Shown here in pieces: positions 22,140-35,145 of a stretch of DNA of 64,000 bases. The DNA comes from Stichopus chloronotus (Eukaryota; Echinodermata; Holothuroidea; Aspidochirotida; Stichopodidae). The stretch lies in NCBI GenBank assembly GCA_021234535.1, contig CM037833.1:26893392-26957391 (forward strand), in the 5' to 3' direction. Positions within the stretch are counted from its first letter, which is position 1. The number at the start of each line of letters is the position of its first letter. Position numbers and translations under genes: made by a program. The notes under the pieces are model-generated. The model ran no database searches and had not been told where the DNA came from. It worked only from the letters and a program-made list of their open reading frames with translations.

Positions 22140-22456
22140 TGAAGCACAACTTTTAATGAGCCGAACTGTTGGGAGACGGACTGCATTGAGACAAACTGCT
22201 GTGAGACGAATTGTTGGGAGACGAACTTAAATGAAGCAAACTAAAACGAGACGACCTAATATGAGGCAAACTTTAATGAGACAACCTTAAATGAAGCAAA
22301 CGTACATCAGACAATCTACAAGGAGACAAAGTTAAGTGAGACGACACAATTGAATGAGACAAACCAAAAAAGGAGACAAAATCAAATGAGACAACGAAAC
22401 AAGTTGAGACAAACTACGATGAGACAACAAAATTCATTGCCGTTTTGGCGTTCCAT
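22140..22456 (-). repeat. Right inverted-repeat arm of element A
   Basis: Only a few regular 15-bp units (CCGAACTGTTGGGAGACGGA, GACAAACTGCTGTGA), then the degenerate units and terminal GGCGTTCCAT. Much shorter in regular units than the left arm, so the two arms have changed copy number independently. Confidence 0.8.
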
Positions 22457-22689
22457 AGTAATAGGGGCGCTCTACGAAAATATTTAGCAAAAAACAAATC
22501 CACGAACACTCATTGTAACCAAAGCATGTGTGCAGTTGTCGAATGTAGCTTGTGGAGGGGCAATGTATTTACTATCCTTTCCATTCCACGCATACATCAC
22601 ATCTCTCCTTCACAATTACGTAATGTGCAACAACTAATATCAAAAATTATTACAAGAAACCGAATTAATACAGATCAGTCAACCTCTTG

Positions 22690-23085
22690 CCACTCTATTA
22701 ATCGTTAGCTTGCCCTGTTTTGGAATACTGTAGTCCAGTATGGAATCCTCAGCTGAGGAAAGATGTTAATTTGATTTAAAAGGCTCCGGAGGAGGTTTTC
22801 ACGTATGATTCCAGATCTAGCCTATGTCATTTATCTTATGCGTATCTTAATTGAGCTTATATGTCATTAAAGATGAGATGGCCTAGGGCAGATCTTATTG
22901 AGGTTTCCAGAATTATTAGAGGCTTTGGGGATATATAATCTGGAATTCTCTTTGAAAGGAGTCATCATGGATTTACAAGAGGGCACTGCAGCCACGTGAT
23001 TTATATCAACAAATTCAAATCCTTCCTTACTAAAGACCGTTTAAGAAGACTAATGGGCCATTTTATGAGTCACCCTTCCCCGTCA
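22690..23085 (+). pseudogene. Non-LTR retrotransposon (LINE) RT 3' end, degenerate
   Basis: Plus-strand frames encode patches typical of the end of a LINE reverse transcriptase: a 'LEYCSPVWNPQLRKDVN'-like segment (22715-22770), RWPRADLIEVSRIIRGFGDI near 22880-22940, and INKFKSFLTKDRLRR at 23000-23055. Stops and frame changes separate them. It lies just outside foldback element A and next to the Gypsy relic. Confidence 0.65.
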
Positions 23086-23149
23086 GCCAGTGCAGTAGTC
23101 TGGTGGCCACAGGTGAATACAATCAAAACACAACTGATTCCCGTTCTCT

Positions 23150-26100
23150 TCAACTTATTGGTACAAAATCGTCGAAATAATCTGGTACATTTCTTTTCCT
23201 TTTACCTCTTTCTGATTGGGTATTTACTACATTTTCATGGGTTTTCTCAATACCAGGGTTTGGTTGGGTTTGTGTTGAATCAGGAACCATCATAGAATCT
23301 GATAAGTTTGTCAGTGGTTTTCTGGGTCTCGCCATCAGTATCAAGATCTGTAGACTGGAGATTAAAACAGACCTCAGGAGAATGGCGCAAATGGGCCCTA
23401 CTCCTCCTTAACTTAGATCCAGTTGGTGAGTATGTTACAGGATCTTGGTCGAACTTTCCCTTCCACTTTGGCTGGCAACCATAATTTCTCATCACCATTC
23501 CAAACTCGGATGTGATCACCTGACTTGAAGGATTTAAGCATCTTACTTCCCTTGTCATAGTAACATTTTTGCTTCCTTTGCTTAACATCAAGGACATCAT
23601 TTACTGTTTCAGGAGCCGACGCAGACTTTGTTTCAATAACCGAGGGTGGAGAGGAAGTTTTGAGTTAATTCTCCGACCCATCAAGTTAAGAGTTGGTCTG
23701 GGGATTTACCAATTTTCTCTATGGGTGTAGTACGGTATTCAAGAAGGGCAAGATAAGGATCATCCTCATTTAACAATAACTTGTTTACTGTTTGAAAATG
23801 TCTCTCTGCTAACCCATTTGAGAACTAGGTTACAAGGGAGATGATGTTATATGTTCGAACTCCCAGTCTTGAAAAAACCTTTGCAACTCCTTAGAATCAT
23901 AAATGCCGTTATTCGTACGTTGAAATGGGATTCACTTCAACCTCTCTTCTTTTGTTCTACTGAGGTTCAACGTGTTGCAAATTTTCATTGCCTTAGGTCA
24001 GTTTGATCACCTCATGCTGTGATAATCCAAATGGTCAATTGAACATCTTTCTCCTAAAGTAACTCAGGTGTGCCACACCAACGTCTATAGGTTTTCTTGA
24101 GCTGCCTGGCAATGGGTATTAGGTGTCATATGTCCATAGGTAATACATGTGTAATCGGGCATGAAAGAGGGTCTATTGGACACTTTAGCACGGTTGTCAC
24201 GTCATGTAACAAGGGCCATCATCAGCTAGTCATCAGTGTCACTGGTATCCCATGTCTACTAAAGACTGATTTCAGTGCTCGAATCCATGCTTGTGAATAT
24301 CTTTTCCTAGTTTTACGAAGTCCAGGATACTCAGAGTAATAGTCCACAAGTAGATATTAGTGATCGTCTTTAAATTGAAACAGATCACTTGCAACTTCTG
24401 CCCATGGCTGATCTGGAATTTCATTTTCCTGCATTTGTTCTCGTGGTTGCTGTTTAGCAATTATATTACACTTAGAACAGTACAAAGCCATTTCCTCTAT
24501 TTGAAACTTAACCCTGGCCAATATAAAATTTCTCTCGCTCTCTTTTTTTAAACTACTTCTTGGTGAACCTCATTTATCTTGTAAAGCACTTTCTCTCTCA
24601 GTACTTGAAGAACAATAATCTCAGAACCTTTGAACAGTGTCCCATCAACTAATTTTAATTCATCCGTAACTGTCCAGTACGTAAGGCTTTTCCTCTACGG
24701 GGCATTTCTGAATACCTGCTGGCCACCCTTATGACAACTTAACACACTACTGCCAGATTCGGATCTTTTGCAGTCTCCCTTTTGAACTCTTCAAATTTTC
24801 CGAAACTAATGGGAGTAAATTCTTTAATCACACTGACCTCCAATGGACCCTTCAGTCCCATTCCAAAATTTTAAAGGTAGGCCCGGCTTAGGGTATCCGC
24901 TGTGAATAACTCTTAACCCTTTTGATACCTGACATCAACATCATAATGTTGTAGTTACATTAACATCATCTGTAATCGTAATGGAGCCTCATGGAGAGGT
25001 TTCTTCATAATACTCTCCAACGGACGATGGTCAGATTCTTATAATAACTATAGGCTACATAGACATGGGGTCGTTTCCAATCCCAAACAATTGCAATTAA
25101 CTCTCTCTCTCTCTCTCTCTCTCAATTTGACTATAATTAGTTTCAGAATTACAGTTAATGCTTTTGAGGCATACGCAGTAAGTTTGCTTTTCTGAAGCAA
25201 GGTTGCTCCTAACGCTTTTGAACTAGCAACTACTGATAGTGTTACTGTAAGTTTTCCTTTTCATCATAGTATGCCAACACTTGGGCTTCACATAATAGTT
25301 TCTTGAGTCTGTTGAAGCAAGTTTCACGAACCCCCGTCTAATGCCATTTAACTGATTTAGAAAGTTGTTCTCTGAGAGGCCTCCTGTCATCTCAGACAAA
25401 TTTGGCATGAACTTGTTCAGATAATTCAGCATACCAAAGAATCTGCGGAAACCTGCCACATTTTCTGGACTGGGCATATTTAGAATAGCGTTCACCCTCT
25501 GTGTTCACATTTTAGACCATTCCCTGACACTCCCCAGGATACGACCCAGGTAAGTAACTTAATTCTGATGTTTTTAACTTAGATTTGTCTTTTTCAACTT
25601 GACATTATGTTCTTTTAGGATTTCTAACACGTTTTGAACACGAGCATCATGTTCGGCTTCAGAACTTCCGTAGATAAGTATGTCATATATTACTACCGGA
25701 ATTCCCTCTACAGTATGACTTTAACCAAATTTGTCATACGCCTTTGAAAAATTTCTGGCTCCACTAAGAAGGTAATCTTTGAAAGCGGCACCTGCAGTAG
25801 GGTGTATTAAAGGTGCATGACTAATTCGAACTAGCGTCATCCAGCCTAAGCTGCCAATATCCTGATGAGGCATCTAAATCTGTAAAATACTTAGCCCCTT
25901 TTAGATGTGTTACTACCTGTTCTATTGTATGCACAGGGGACTGTTCCCTTTGCAGTACTTTGTTGACATCACGAGGATCTATACACACTCGCAAATCTCC
26001 ATTTGGTTTGATGTGCGTCACCAAACTATTCACCCTCTCAGTTGGTTCTGTTTGCTTTCCAATCGCTTTAGCCACCCATTTTCTTTAACTCTTTCTTCAG

Positions 26101-26440
26101 TTTTCACTTAAGGGAAATTGGATATTTCATTGGGGCTGCACTTCGGGTGAAGCATCATTTTCCACTTTAAGATATACTTCCTCTGCAATTCATGATTGCC
26201 CTGTAAATAACTGCTTGCTTTTTCATTCTTGTATAAAACTTTCTGTTGTCATGGGACTCGCAGTTGTAGTAACCTCTTCTGCTCCTTCATTTGTGCTGGT
26301 TTTCAACGATTCAGAATCTTTGCTGTTACTTTTGACTACTGAGTATACTCTCTTAACAACATTTAATTCATTTTCACATGTATCTACACCAAGTAGAGGT
26401 TGTGAATTCACTTCTGCTACGTGAAACTGCATTGGATGCA
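23150..26440 (-). pseudogene. Gypsy-type LTR retrotransposon pol, degenerate
   Basis: Read on the minus strand the order is protease end (VAEVNSQPLLGVDTCEN, about 26425-26370), reverse transcriptase (HIKPNGDLRVCIDPRDVNK and YFTDLDASSGYWQLRLDD, 26010-25830; thumb PENVAGFRRFFGMLNYLNKF, 25470-25400), integrase core (YYSEYPGLRK and RALKSVFSRHGIPVT, 24340-24240) and C-terminal tail (GKFDQDPVTYSPTGSKLRRS, 23450-23390). The YxDD box is damaged: the sequence near 25690-25675 reads IYDILIYG with one aspartate missing. Many stops and shifts; a CT microsatellite interrupts it at 25097. No LTRs or gag were recognised, so it is dead and truncated. Confidence 0.85.
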
Positions 26441-26449
26441 GTTTTATAT

Positions 26450-27736
26450 GCAGTCAAGACTGCATTCACCGTAAAAATTAAGTATGTACCTTAACATTTA
26501 TTCAGTATCCGTCAATCATACTTGAAGGATTGAAGTCGAACACTTTATGCTTGTTATGTTATTACTTACCATTTAAAGTCCCGAAGCTGTTGGACGTTAA
26601 TAACATTTAATTGACCGTATTGTATATTAGTTGTATGCATGCAATATCTTCCCAGATCGATGTTCATCATTTAAAAAGTCAAAAGGCTTCGCAATTTTCA
26701 GATGTATATTTACCGCTAATGTACATGTTGGATCCGTATAGATCGTTTGTATGTTACTTAATGTTACTAATCAAAACTATTTGACGAACAAAGCTCGTAT
26801 AATAACTAAGTTGTATTAATAACTAAGTTGTATTAATAACTAAGTTTTATTAATTAAAACTGCTTAAGAAGCAATAAAAATTCTACTTTTTCGTGTCCAC
26901 TTTGTGTGTAGTGCTGCTAGTATTTCTCACGACTAATAATATAATTTTCTATTATTTAAAGACCCCGGTTACAGAAATCTAGTTTATAAAAAGCATTGTC
27001 AACATATGGCAGGATTTCACGTAAGATCCCCCAAATCCGGTTTCGGTTGGATCTAAAAATTCATATTAGCTGCATCCCTGCAGAAAATGTGTAATGTTGG
27101 GGAAGGGGGTACATTCCCAATATCCCGAGTGGCCACTCGATTTGAAGTTTGCTTTTTGTTCAGATTACAAAAAAAAAAAAACAACAACAACAACAACAAA
27201 AACTACCGTCCGCCGGCTTAGGAGCCAAATTTCTTTTATTTCCCCAGAAATTTAACATAAATTTCAGTTTCAAAGCTCTATGGCGATTGGTAGAAGTAGT
27301 ACTTTTAAATAAAAGAGAAACGCCGTTACTATGGCACCGAGCTGTGTAGATCGACATTTGGTGTAGATCGATGTTGGTGGGGCTCTCCAATTCTACAAGG
27401 TTAAAAGGAGGCAAACTTTTTTGTTTATTTATAAGTTTAATATCAATGGAGTGGGATAGTTTTTGGAACAATAAAGTAATTTTGGGGACTAAGCAATCAA
27501 ATTGTTTCTCAAACTTACAGTCATAACTCGTGGCCAGTATCATCATTGTACGTTGGTGCATACGAGGTGTTTACAAATTAAAATGTAGAAATTATCATGA
27601 TAAAATTGGTCATTTTTCGGTCAGCTTGTTGTCATCGATGAAAGGATATTGTTACAATTCATCATCGTATTGATTAATAAAATATTATTATGGTCCTGCT
27701 TCAAAGTACATCATTAGAAGGTACGTCATGTTAAAC
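26450..27736. other. Gene-free stretch
   Basis: No gene recognised. Contains three short direct repeats of AATAACTAAGTTGTATT near 26800-26850 and an A-run followed by (CAA)n at 27167-27198. Confidence 0.4.
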
Positions 27737-27740
27737 TTAA

Positions 27741-28084
27741 AGCGGTTCATTGAGATAATATCGATCATCAGTTTGTGAACTTTTTGTAGGGTAGGTGGCA
27801 ATGCTTTAAATTGACGTAATTAGTCAAGTTTCACATCCAATAGTTACAAAAAACTGATTTCTTTTTTCAATTATTTAACCTGACTTGTGTTGGCGGTCTG
27901 CCTATGAATTAGTGCTAATGTGAAAAGTGTCTGGTCACGAATGAATAGCTAATTACGAATTCATAAAGGTTCCTTTGTATGTATCACATGGCGATGATCT
28001 TAGTTTGAACATTTGTCACTATCATTTAAAGGAAACTTGAGAGGAAAATTTGTTGAGTTTCATGAAACAAGTCGATGAGCCTCT
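27741..28084. mobile_element. TTAA MITE family 2 (copy 2)
   Basis: Starts AGCGGTTCATTGAG after TTAA (27737-27740) and ends GTCGATGAGCCTCT before TTAA (28085-28088). The interior, in reverse orientation, matches the 19480-19846 element, with shared words such as CATCCAATAGTTA and TAGTGCTAATGTGAAAA. No transposase. Confidence 0.75.
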
Positions 28085-28700
28085 TTAAATGTTGAAAATG
28101 TTACGTTACATAGCTTCCACCCCCCAGTTTATTCATGAGGTACGTGTATAAATTATCAACGACATGAATACTTATTCGTATGGCATTATGCATAGAGGTA
28201 ATTTAGCCTAGTCCATGCCACCTTACATGATAATGAACTGTCATTGTACCACAAAATAAACTGGACCGGTGTATGCATGAGTCCAGAATTCCAGGACTGG
28301 GAACTTCACACAATCGTGAAGCATGCGTCCTGCATTCTATATTTTATGAATGCAGGATGAACAGTCAGCCGTGTCCAATTGTGCCACTTTCATCCCTCGG
28401 CTATGCCAGTGTTTATATATACTTCACAACATATTCCAAGTTGCGGGCAGCATTGACAGGAAGGTCAAAGTGCTTTGCATACTTACATCAAAGGACGGGT
28501 CATTAAACATTTGCATCATATGCGATAATCATTTTACACATAAACCGTCTTTTCTGCAGCTTTTGACAAAAAATAAAGAAACCAGTTCGATGTGCAATAC
28601 GGATCTACTATTAGGTTACTAAATACGACAGAAGTTTGTAAGATGAGTGAATCACAGAAATAAGGAAAGCAAAGCGTAACGTTTTGGATTTATGCAAAGT

Positions 28701-28706
28701 TTTATT
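28701..28706 (-). promoter_or_regulatory. Candidate polyadenylation signal of the lectin gene
   Basis: AATAAA on the minus strand about 300 bp beyond the lectin stop codon, followed by a T/G-containing region. Position and sequence suit the 3' end of the lectin mRNA. Confidence 0.45.
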
Positions 28707-29001
28707 TTGTCAGTGCCGTCCTTTTTAACTTTTATATCAAAGCATACTGGCTAAAAATTAATGACTGACTAGCAAATTAAAGGAATAAACTCCCGTTACC
28801 TTATACCTGTCGAAATAGCATTTACAAGTGATTTCTATCTTTAATTTTTATCCTGGTTTTTCATATTGATAAATTTTCATATTTTTAAGTTTTCATATTT
28901 GTAAATTTGGATTGGAAAGGGCAAAATGTCAGCGACGTAAATAGCAGTAGCATGCACAATGAATAAGTCAATGACTTATAGAAACTTAAGACGAATGTAA
29001 C

Positions 29002-29985
29002 CTACATATCTTTATGGCAGGAATTACAATCTTCATCAACACATTTGGTAAACGGAGCACATTTAGGAACTTCGTCGGATCCAGTGCATTTGACAATTTG
29101 TGGGTTCCAAATAAGCAAGTCACCAGACTTGTCTTGTTTCGTCTCTACCTGCAGTTGCCACATGCAACCTCTGGTGAATTTCTCCCCGTTGTCGTAGTTG
29201 TCACAAGTATACTCAATCGTTGTAGTTCCAGATCGGCTGCCGGTCCACGCTAGAGCTAACGCTGTTGAAACTCTTGTGCTTAGTTCTGCACTTAAGAATT
29301 CGACTCCAGTTCCGATAGCAGATGGCACCTCGTTGGATATTGTCGGCGTGATTGACTGGTCAAACGAGACGGTGTTGGAAATTTCCCGAGAAAGGTTCCC
29401 ATTCTCATTACAACCGATGTTGATCCAACTTATCGATGGCGTGTTCCAAGTGTCTGCAACCCATTTGAAACGTTGATCGGCAAATCCCTCGCAATGATAC
29501 GTGCCGATGTCTCCCCATCCGTCAGTTCCTTTGACATCTAGACACTTACCGGATTGTTTATTGAGGAATGGGCAATAAACTCCGTTACAGAGCGAGCTTG
29601 GACTCTCCCACATCTGATCATGAAGGTCTTCGCAGGCATACATCATAACATTCCCATTCCCGTCATAGCCCTTGACGTCCACACACAATCTCGACTCTTC
29701 ATTGATAATCTCTCCATTCTCGTAGAATCGAAAATATTGATCTGGGAGTCCTTCGCAATTATACATTTGTACATTTCCTCTTCCGTCATATCCTTTAACG
29801 TCCACGCAGAGGTGCGATCTTTCGTTTTTAAGTGACCCGTGTGCGACTTCCCTGCCTCTTGATCGAACATAGAAATATTGATCGTCTAAATTCTCACACC
29901 AATAGACTCCAATATTTCCATATCCGTCGGTGCCTTGAACATCTAAACATCTGTTTGATTCGATATTAATGATCTCTGCAGCTAC
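29002..29985 (-). CDS. Lectin exon 2: four ricin-B repeats and pore-forming-type domain
   Basis: Acceptor TTCTTCAAATTAG, then an open frame of 327 codons to TAG. Four repeats follow the pattern (C)-(L/V)-D-V-(K/Q)-G-x-D-G-x-G-(N/D): CLDVQGTDGYGNIG, CVDVKGYDGRGNVQ, CVDVKGYDGNGNVM and CLDVKGTDGWGDIG, each ending in a DQYF/DQMW/DQRF version of the QxW motif. The first completes trefoil 1 begun in exon 1; the other three make trefoil 2. The last ~150 residues form the CEL-III type domain: a Ser/Thr/Val-rich alternating segment (a likely membrane-inserting region) and a Cys-rich tail. The Asp and aromatic positions used for Ca and galactose binding in the family look retained. A bacterial toxin origin is unlikely given the spliced structure. 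Confidence 0.9.
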   Translation of the reverse strand, partial: VAAEIINIESNRCLDVQGTDGYGNIGVYWCENLDDQYFYVRSRGREVAHGSLKNERSHLCVDVKGYDGRGNVQMYNCEGLPDQYFRFYENGEIINEESRLCVDVKGYDGNGNVMMYACEDLHDQMWESPSSLCNGVYCPFLNKQSGKCLDVKGTDGWGDIGTYHCEGFADQRFKWVADTWNTPSISWINIGCNENGNLSREISNTVSFDQSITPTISNEVPSAIGTGVEFLSAELSTRVSTALALAWTGSRSGTTTIEYTCDNYDNGEKFTRGCMWQLQVETKQDKSGDLLIWNPQIVKCTGSDEVPKCAPFTKCVDEDCNSCHKDM

Positions 29986-31012
29986 CTAATTTGAAGAAAG
30001 GAAAATAATAAGTAGCCATTGTTTACTTTTTATGAGGTTGACTGTCTCACCGATTGAATAACTTTCTTTTCGTGAAACAACGAATGGACGTAAGTGTGAT
30101 GTGGCAACAACTGTTTTCTACATAAAGATTCGTAACGTTAGACTAAAAATTCGATCATGATAGATCTAGTGAGAAAATAATTTGTTAGATGTCACATAGA
30201 TATCTGGGTCACATAATTCGGTTACCGATTATGCAGTAACAACCGAAAAAGGGTACGTACAGCTGCCCTTCAGTTAGGTTGGCGATTTTCGTTGTTTTTA
30301 CTTACATTCATACGAAAAGTTACTGATGTCATGCAAATAAAATTTACCTAATTTGTTATTACAGGTTGATGACTTGGAGAGAGAAATATAAGTTAATCAT
30401 TGGATATTACAAATTGATAGTTCGTAATAAAAAATTCATATTTTTCGTTGCCATGGCAGCAGTAGGATTTTGTAAAATTAAAAAAAAATCTCGTGAAATG
30501 GACTTTCAACGTTCCAGAAGGTTTTTTTTTTTTGGCTATCATTGTTTCGTTTGCATAACTTTATGATGCTAGTAATTATAGGATTGTAGCACATGTATGT
30601 CTTCATTCAGAGATAATGCCATCTTACTTCTTCACTGATGTTTTCCTGCAAACCTATGGCGCTTACTACTTTAGACTTGTTTTAGAAGTATAACTTAAAT
30701 GATTTTATCTGGATTTACTGTTTCCATTATTGTAATGAAAAAAAAAAAAACTATTTCACAGTCAATCACATCGTGAAATCTTGACTGTTCTCATAACAAA
30801 CAATTTTATCTCAGATTTTAAGGAAAGTGAATTATCCAGAAAAATCAAACACTGAGTCATGATATCGAAAACAATTCAGATGTCCAGTGGCAGATCACGC
30901 GATGATTAAAAAAAAAAAAAAAAACATTTTGATGGTTATAACGGATCAAATTTGAAACAGTGGACATTTGATGAAACATACTTTCACATGCCTGTATTCC
31001 TTAGGGTGAGGA

Positions 31013-31512
31013 GTGTCCCGTGTACATGAGTTGTCCCCTCTCCTGCTCTCGTGAACCCCGTTGTTTCTTTTCGTTTCATTGAAGTACACTATGTGTCAAT
31101 TCAAAATAGTTCTGGTAGACATTTAGTAACCCGACGATAATCGAGAAAATGACGTAAAATCCACCCCCATTGACCCTCTAGTTGAACCAAAATTTAGGAG
31201 TAGTGGAAACACAAATCACTGTATACTTAGAGGTGTAACAGAGTAACCAAATACCCATTACAATGTTTGTATGTAAGCATTCTACTCAGTCAAATAATTA
31301 GTTTGAATACTAATGTGATTATGACCAATGGTCAAAAGGCCACAAAAATGGGGTCCATTAAAAATTTCACCTTTGCTAAAAAATGATCTGTCCAACGATG
31401 GATTAATCTGTTTTGATATTTGTGAGGCACTAAAATGTACAGTAAATACTACTTGTCTCGTTTATTTGCATTTCAGGATGTTTAATGCCTAATAACATAT
31501 CATAATACAAAT
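31013..31512. repeat. Left arm of diverged inverted repeat in the lectin intron
   Basis: Reverse complement of 35146-35638 with scattered mismatches and indels. Shared words include GAAGTACACTATG, CAAATAATTAGTT, GACCAATGGTCAAAAGG and AACATATCATAAT. Confidence 0.75.
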
Positions 31513-32254
31513 TGGAAAAAATGCCAGTAATCATAACGTTGGGTATGGAATTATAGTTTACTGTGTTTTGCAGTATACTAGATACACATGGCGGAAGGCA
31601 GCAAACTTTGACAATGTTTAGTTGTTCCTCTGAAGGTGGCATCTTCTATTACCAGTTACTGACTGAAGCTGTGGCAAGTTACTTGCATAGTCGTATGGGC
31701 CCCAAATTGCTTGTAAAGGAAGACGGAATCTGCTCGGAAAATAAGAGAGATTTTTCTCAGAATTCCTTCAAGTGACGACTCTACAAGTCCGAGCAAAACG
31801 AGGGGAATGAGATGGATGTATGAATGGAGCATGGGGCTTAAGTAGTAGACAACCCGTAATAACGCTATTTAAGCGAAGCTCCACCATTGGTTGGAGTATA
31901 GCGTGCTGAGAAACAGTCTTTAGTTATCAATACTTTCAGATTATAAAAAAAAGGGTATGCATTGAAAATATTGGCTATTATACCGTAAATTATGCGTGTT
32001 TTAGAAGTTTACAGTCCCGGTATTGCTGCCATGCGGTGGATACACCAAAGTTAACGATACAGAAATTCCCGTTACGGTACAAAGATTAAAGATAGATTAA
32101 ATTTGATTTGTTCGACAATATAAGAGTAAGTTCAATCATTTTTTGATTCCACGGGCACACCGAAATTTGATAAATCAACTTGACGATGATGACTGAAAAT
32201 AAATTGTTACATGACGAACAGGGAAAGGTACGATGACACACTGCTTAGGCTACA

Positions 32255-32470
32255 TATAGTACAGAAATGGACGTTGACAGTTCAACGACAAGGACATTAC
32301 CAGTGCGGAGCCTCGTGGTTGCAGAAGGTTAAGCCCACGCTTCTGAGGTTGAGAGTCACTTGGTCGACGATTACATTGACCAATCAGAATCATAAACTAA
32401 AGATGCAAATTCTTACCACCCATGATTAAACAATCCTGTAACTATTGCGAAATCTTTCTAAGTGCCAGTG
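32255..32470. repeat. Dispersed repeat, copy 1
   Basis: Diverged direct match to 45900-46110: GTTGACAGTTCA, a shared CGCTTCT, GAGGTTGAGAGTC versus AAGTTGAGGGTCC, and AACAATCCTGTAACTATTGC versus AACCAATCCTGTAATTCTTG occur in the same order. Confidence 0.55.
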
Positions 32471-33380
32471 ATTGCCAAATCCATTTCTAATGTTTTATCG
32501 TCTATACTGTCTGTCTTAAGAGAATAAAGAAAAGATTACTGATCGTTTTGATATGCATTTCAGCAAGATTGTTATCGGTTGGCGTATGGTTTTGAATTTG
32601 CAAGCCCTCAGATGACCAGAAACCGCACTTCTTGGGATGCACTAAGCTCCATATACGCTGGCTATACCTTCATCCCCTTCCTATTCATGCGTCTGAAAGC
32701 GTCAAAGATGAATTTATAGTGAAATAGATACCATCAAAGATGAAAGGAAAGTCTGAAAAATACTACTAATCCTATTTTGAAAGTAGCTACTTGGAGCTAA
32801 TGTGTTGGCTTAGATGCATGAGCTTTTCATATACTTAGTCGTCCTTACTCTGTACCGTCGTCCGGGGAGATAATTCGTACACTGAGGTGTGGTGCCATTT
32901 GTGTCTTTGCACTATACCGTCTAGAAGAGCTTAGATACAATATTGTAATCTCTTTTGCTTCTTTTTCTTCAATAAATTTATGATAATTCCTAATTTTCAA
33001 ATAAAGCAAAACTTGATGAACAAGTCCGAATGTTTATAAGGCCGGTGCTTTACCAGGTTTCCGGTTCATGGGAGGGGACAAATTTTACTTATTGTCTCAT
33101 ATTAATGTAAACTAATTCGTAATTCCGACGAACGAAGTATATGATTATGAAGGCTACCTATTTACATCACACAATGAAATGAAAGAGCATTGTATATTTT
33201 GATTACTCGAGCGAATATTTCTACGTAAAGACCGACATTGAAATAAATACATAGAATATCAGTTGAAGAAGTACGAGGGGTTTCTTTTCAGAATCAAATA
33301 GACACATACAACAGATTAATCGGGTATAATGCGTCGGGTTTGACAAAGGAATACAAATACCTGCAAAAAGTGAACCAGCC

Positions 33381-33602
33381 TGATGACTAATATGTCCCCG
33401 TAAATGTAACATACACCCGACGTTACTTATTGCAGATTTCGGTCTCAATCCGCAATAAATAGCGCCACCTGTGCGTTACATTTATGGGGACACATGTGGC
33501 AAAGTGGTGACTAAGGGTATTTGGTTACATTTTTTTTTTTTTGGAAAGTTATTTTGGAAAGTTACACAAATGGCAAAGTTGTGACTTCCCAAAATTTGTT
33601 AC
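33381..33602 (+). repeat. Direct repeat in the lectin intron, copy 1
   Basis: Same orientation as 35634-35866. Contains ATATGTCCCCGTAAATGT and its near complement ACATTTATGGGGACA, so each copy can form an imperfect hairpin; AATAAATAGCGCCACCTGT lies between. Looks like a small MITE. Confidence 0.75.
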
Positions 33603-35145
33603 TTAAAAAAAGTATGTGGTAAAAGTATTGATATCCGATAAGACAAACGTATACAAATACCGACAAAAAAGTTGAAAGATTGTTGAAAGATTACCGATCA
33701 TTTGGCTTTCATAGTCAGGTCCATTCACTCACAACATATACAAATCATATAGTATGAAGGAAAATTTGAAGCCACCAACTTCCCGTCCTCTGCAAACGTC
33801 CCAGTTTTAATTGTTTGCTCTCCTTCAATTTTTCAACACGCCAACCACGTCCCCAAAATTTATGTCGGTGGAGCACTCTTTCATCTCCCCTCTATGGTGT
33901 TTTGCTACCAATAAAGTGTCTAAGATCAATTCCTTGAGAGATGGCGTAGCTATTGAGGAGGGGAACAGGAATCCCCCCCCCCCCCCTGCCTTCACTCTAA
34001 AAAGGAAAACTAGGAAATTTGTCATCTGTTACACCAGATCATCAAGTGACGTCGATCAAATACGGCGAGGTTTTTCCAAATTGAGGGAATGAGATCTTAA
34101 AGGGGATTGGGTAAGATCTAGACTCCTGGCGGAATAGAAAATCGATCGCAGCCTGTTTCACCGAGCTTGGACAGTGGATCCAGAAGGAGTGGTGGTTAAT
34201 GGGTACGATAACATCTGTTTACTTAACATTCAGTCAACATCCTCACAGACCGGTGGAGGACTACTTCACACTTGGCATAAAGTGTACGGTACGTCCTGTC
34301 GACAATTGAGTACCAAACTTCGCAGTCTTTGTGCGCTAACAGGGTAGCCAGAGTGAGTTTTGGTAGCCTAATTGCTTAATTTGGGGTTTTTTAAAAGATA
34401 AATGCCTCTAGAAAACAAAAACTATTGAACTCTTTGGTTTTTCTTAATAATATTTGGCTATTTTCTTTTTCAAATTTTTGATTAGTGACAGTGTCATCGT
34501 CATATGTCGAATTCGTCGGTAATATGATCTCCTCTAAAACTGGGAGATATGTTGCAAAGAGGTTTACCAAACAATGATAAATACTAACTACCAGAAAGAG
34601 GAAAATGACACGAAGGAAGATCTAAATTTAAGGGAACAGTGATAAATATTGTACCAATTACATGTACTCGGTTTAAACCGAGGATAAACGCAATTGCAAA
34701 AGGATAGTCAATATCTTCAATTCATCCCCATTTTATGCAATCTGAAGGGTATTGATATCTGATGGTTTTCTCGATACGCTATGCACCAACCAATGGCGGT
34801 TCTTCGCTGAGATAGTGTTATTACCGTTTGTCTTCTACTTAAAGCCTAGATGTTCCTTCCATACATCCATCCCATTTATCTCGTTTTGTGTGGACTTGTA
34901 CTGTTGTCATTTGAGGAAATTCAAAGAAATATCTTTATTATTTTTTATTAGATTCAGTATTCCTCCACGAGCAGAGTGGCGCCCATACGCCTATGCCATT
35001 AACTTCCCACAGTACATCGTTATATAGCTTTTCTCCTTCATTAGAAGTGCTTAAACATTTTTAAAGTTTACTTGTGTATAGGTATTACCCTGCACGAACA
35101 GTATACTGTAATGCCACACCCAACTTTAAATTGCATTTTTTTCAG

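Larger units (their letters stand above)
16202..22456. mobile_element. Foldback (TU-like) element A, split by element B
   Basis: Outer ends are ATGGAACGCCAAAACGGCAA at 16202 and its reverse complement ending at 22456. Both arms carry 15-bp GTCTC-containing tandem repeats, so the element would fold into a long hairpin. Flanks CGTAATAT and AGTAATAG share six of eight bases, fitting an old 8-bp target duplication. Without B and its duplicated 8 bp the element is about 2.7 kb. TU elements of sea urchin, and foldback elements generally, have this architecture; an 8-bp duplication is also shared with hAT transposons. The interior held a small helix-turn-helix ORF, now cut by B. Confidence 0.8.

Noticed and set aside
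29014..29870. ORFs opposite or out of frame with the lectin exon
   Set aside because: Shadows of the lectin reading frame; they lack any family pattern.
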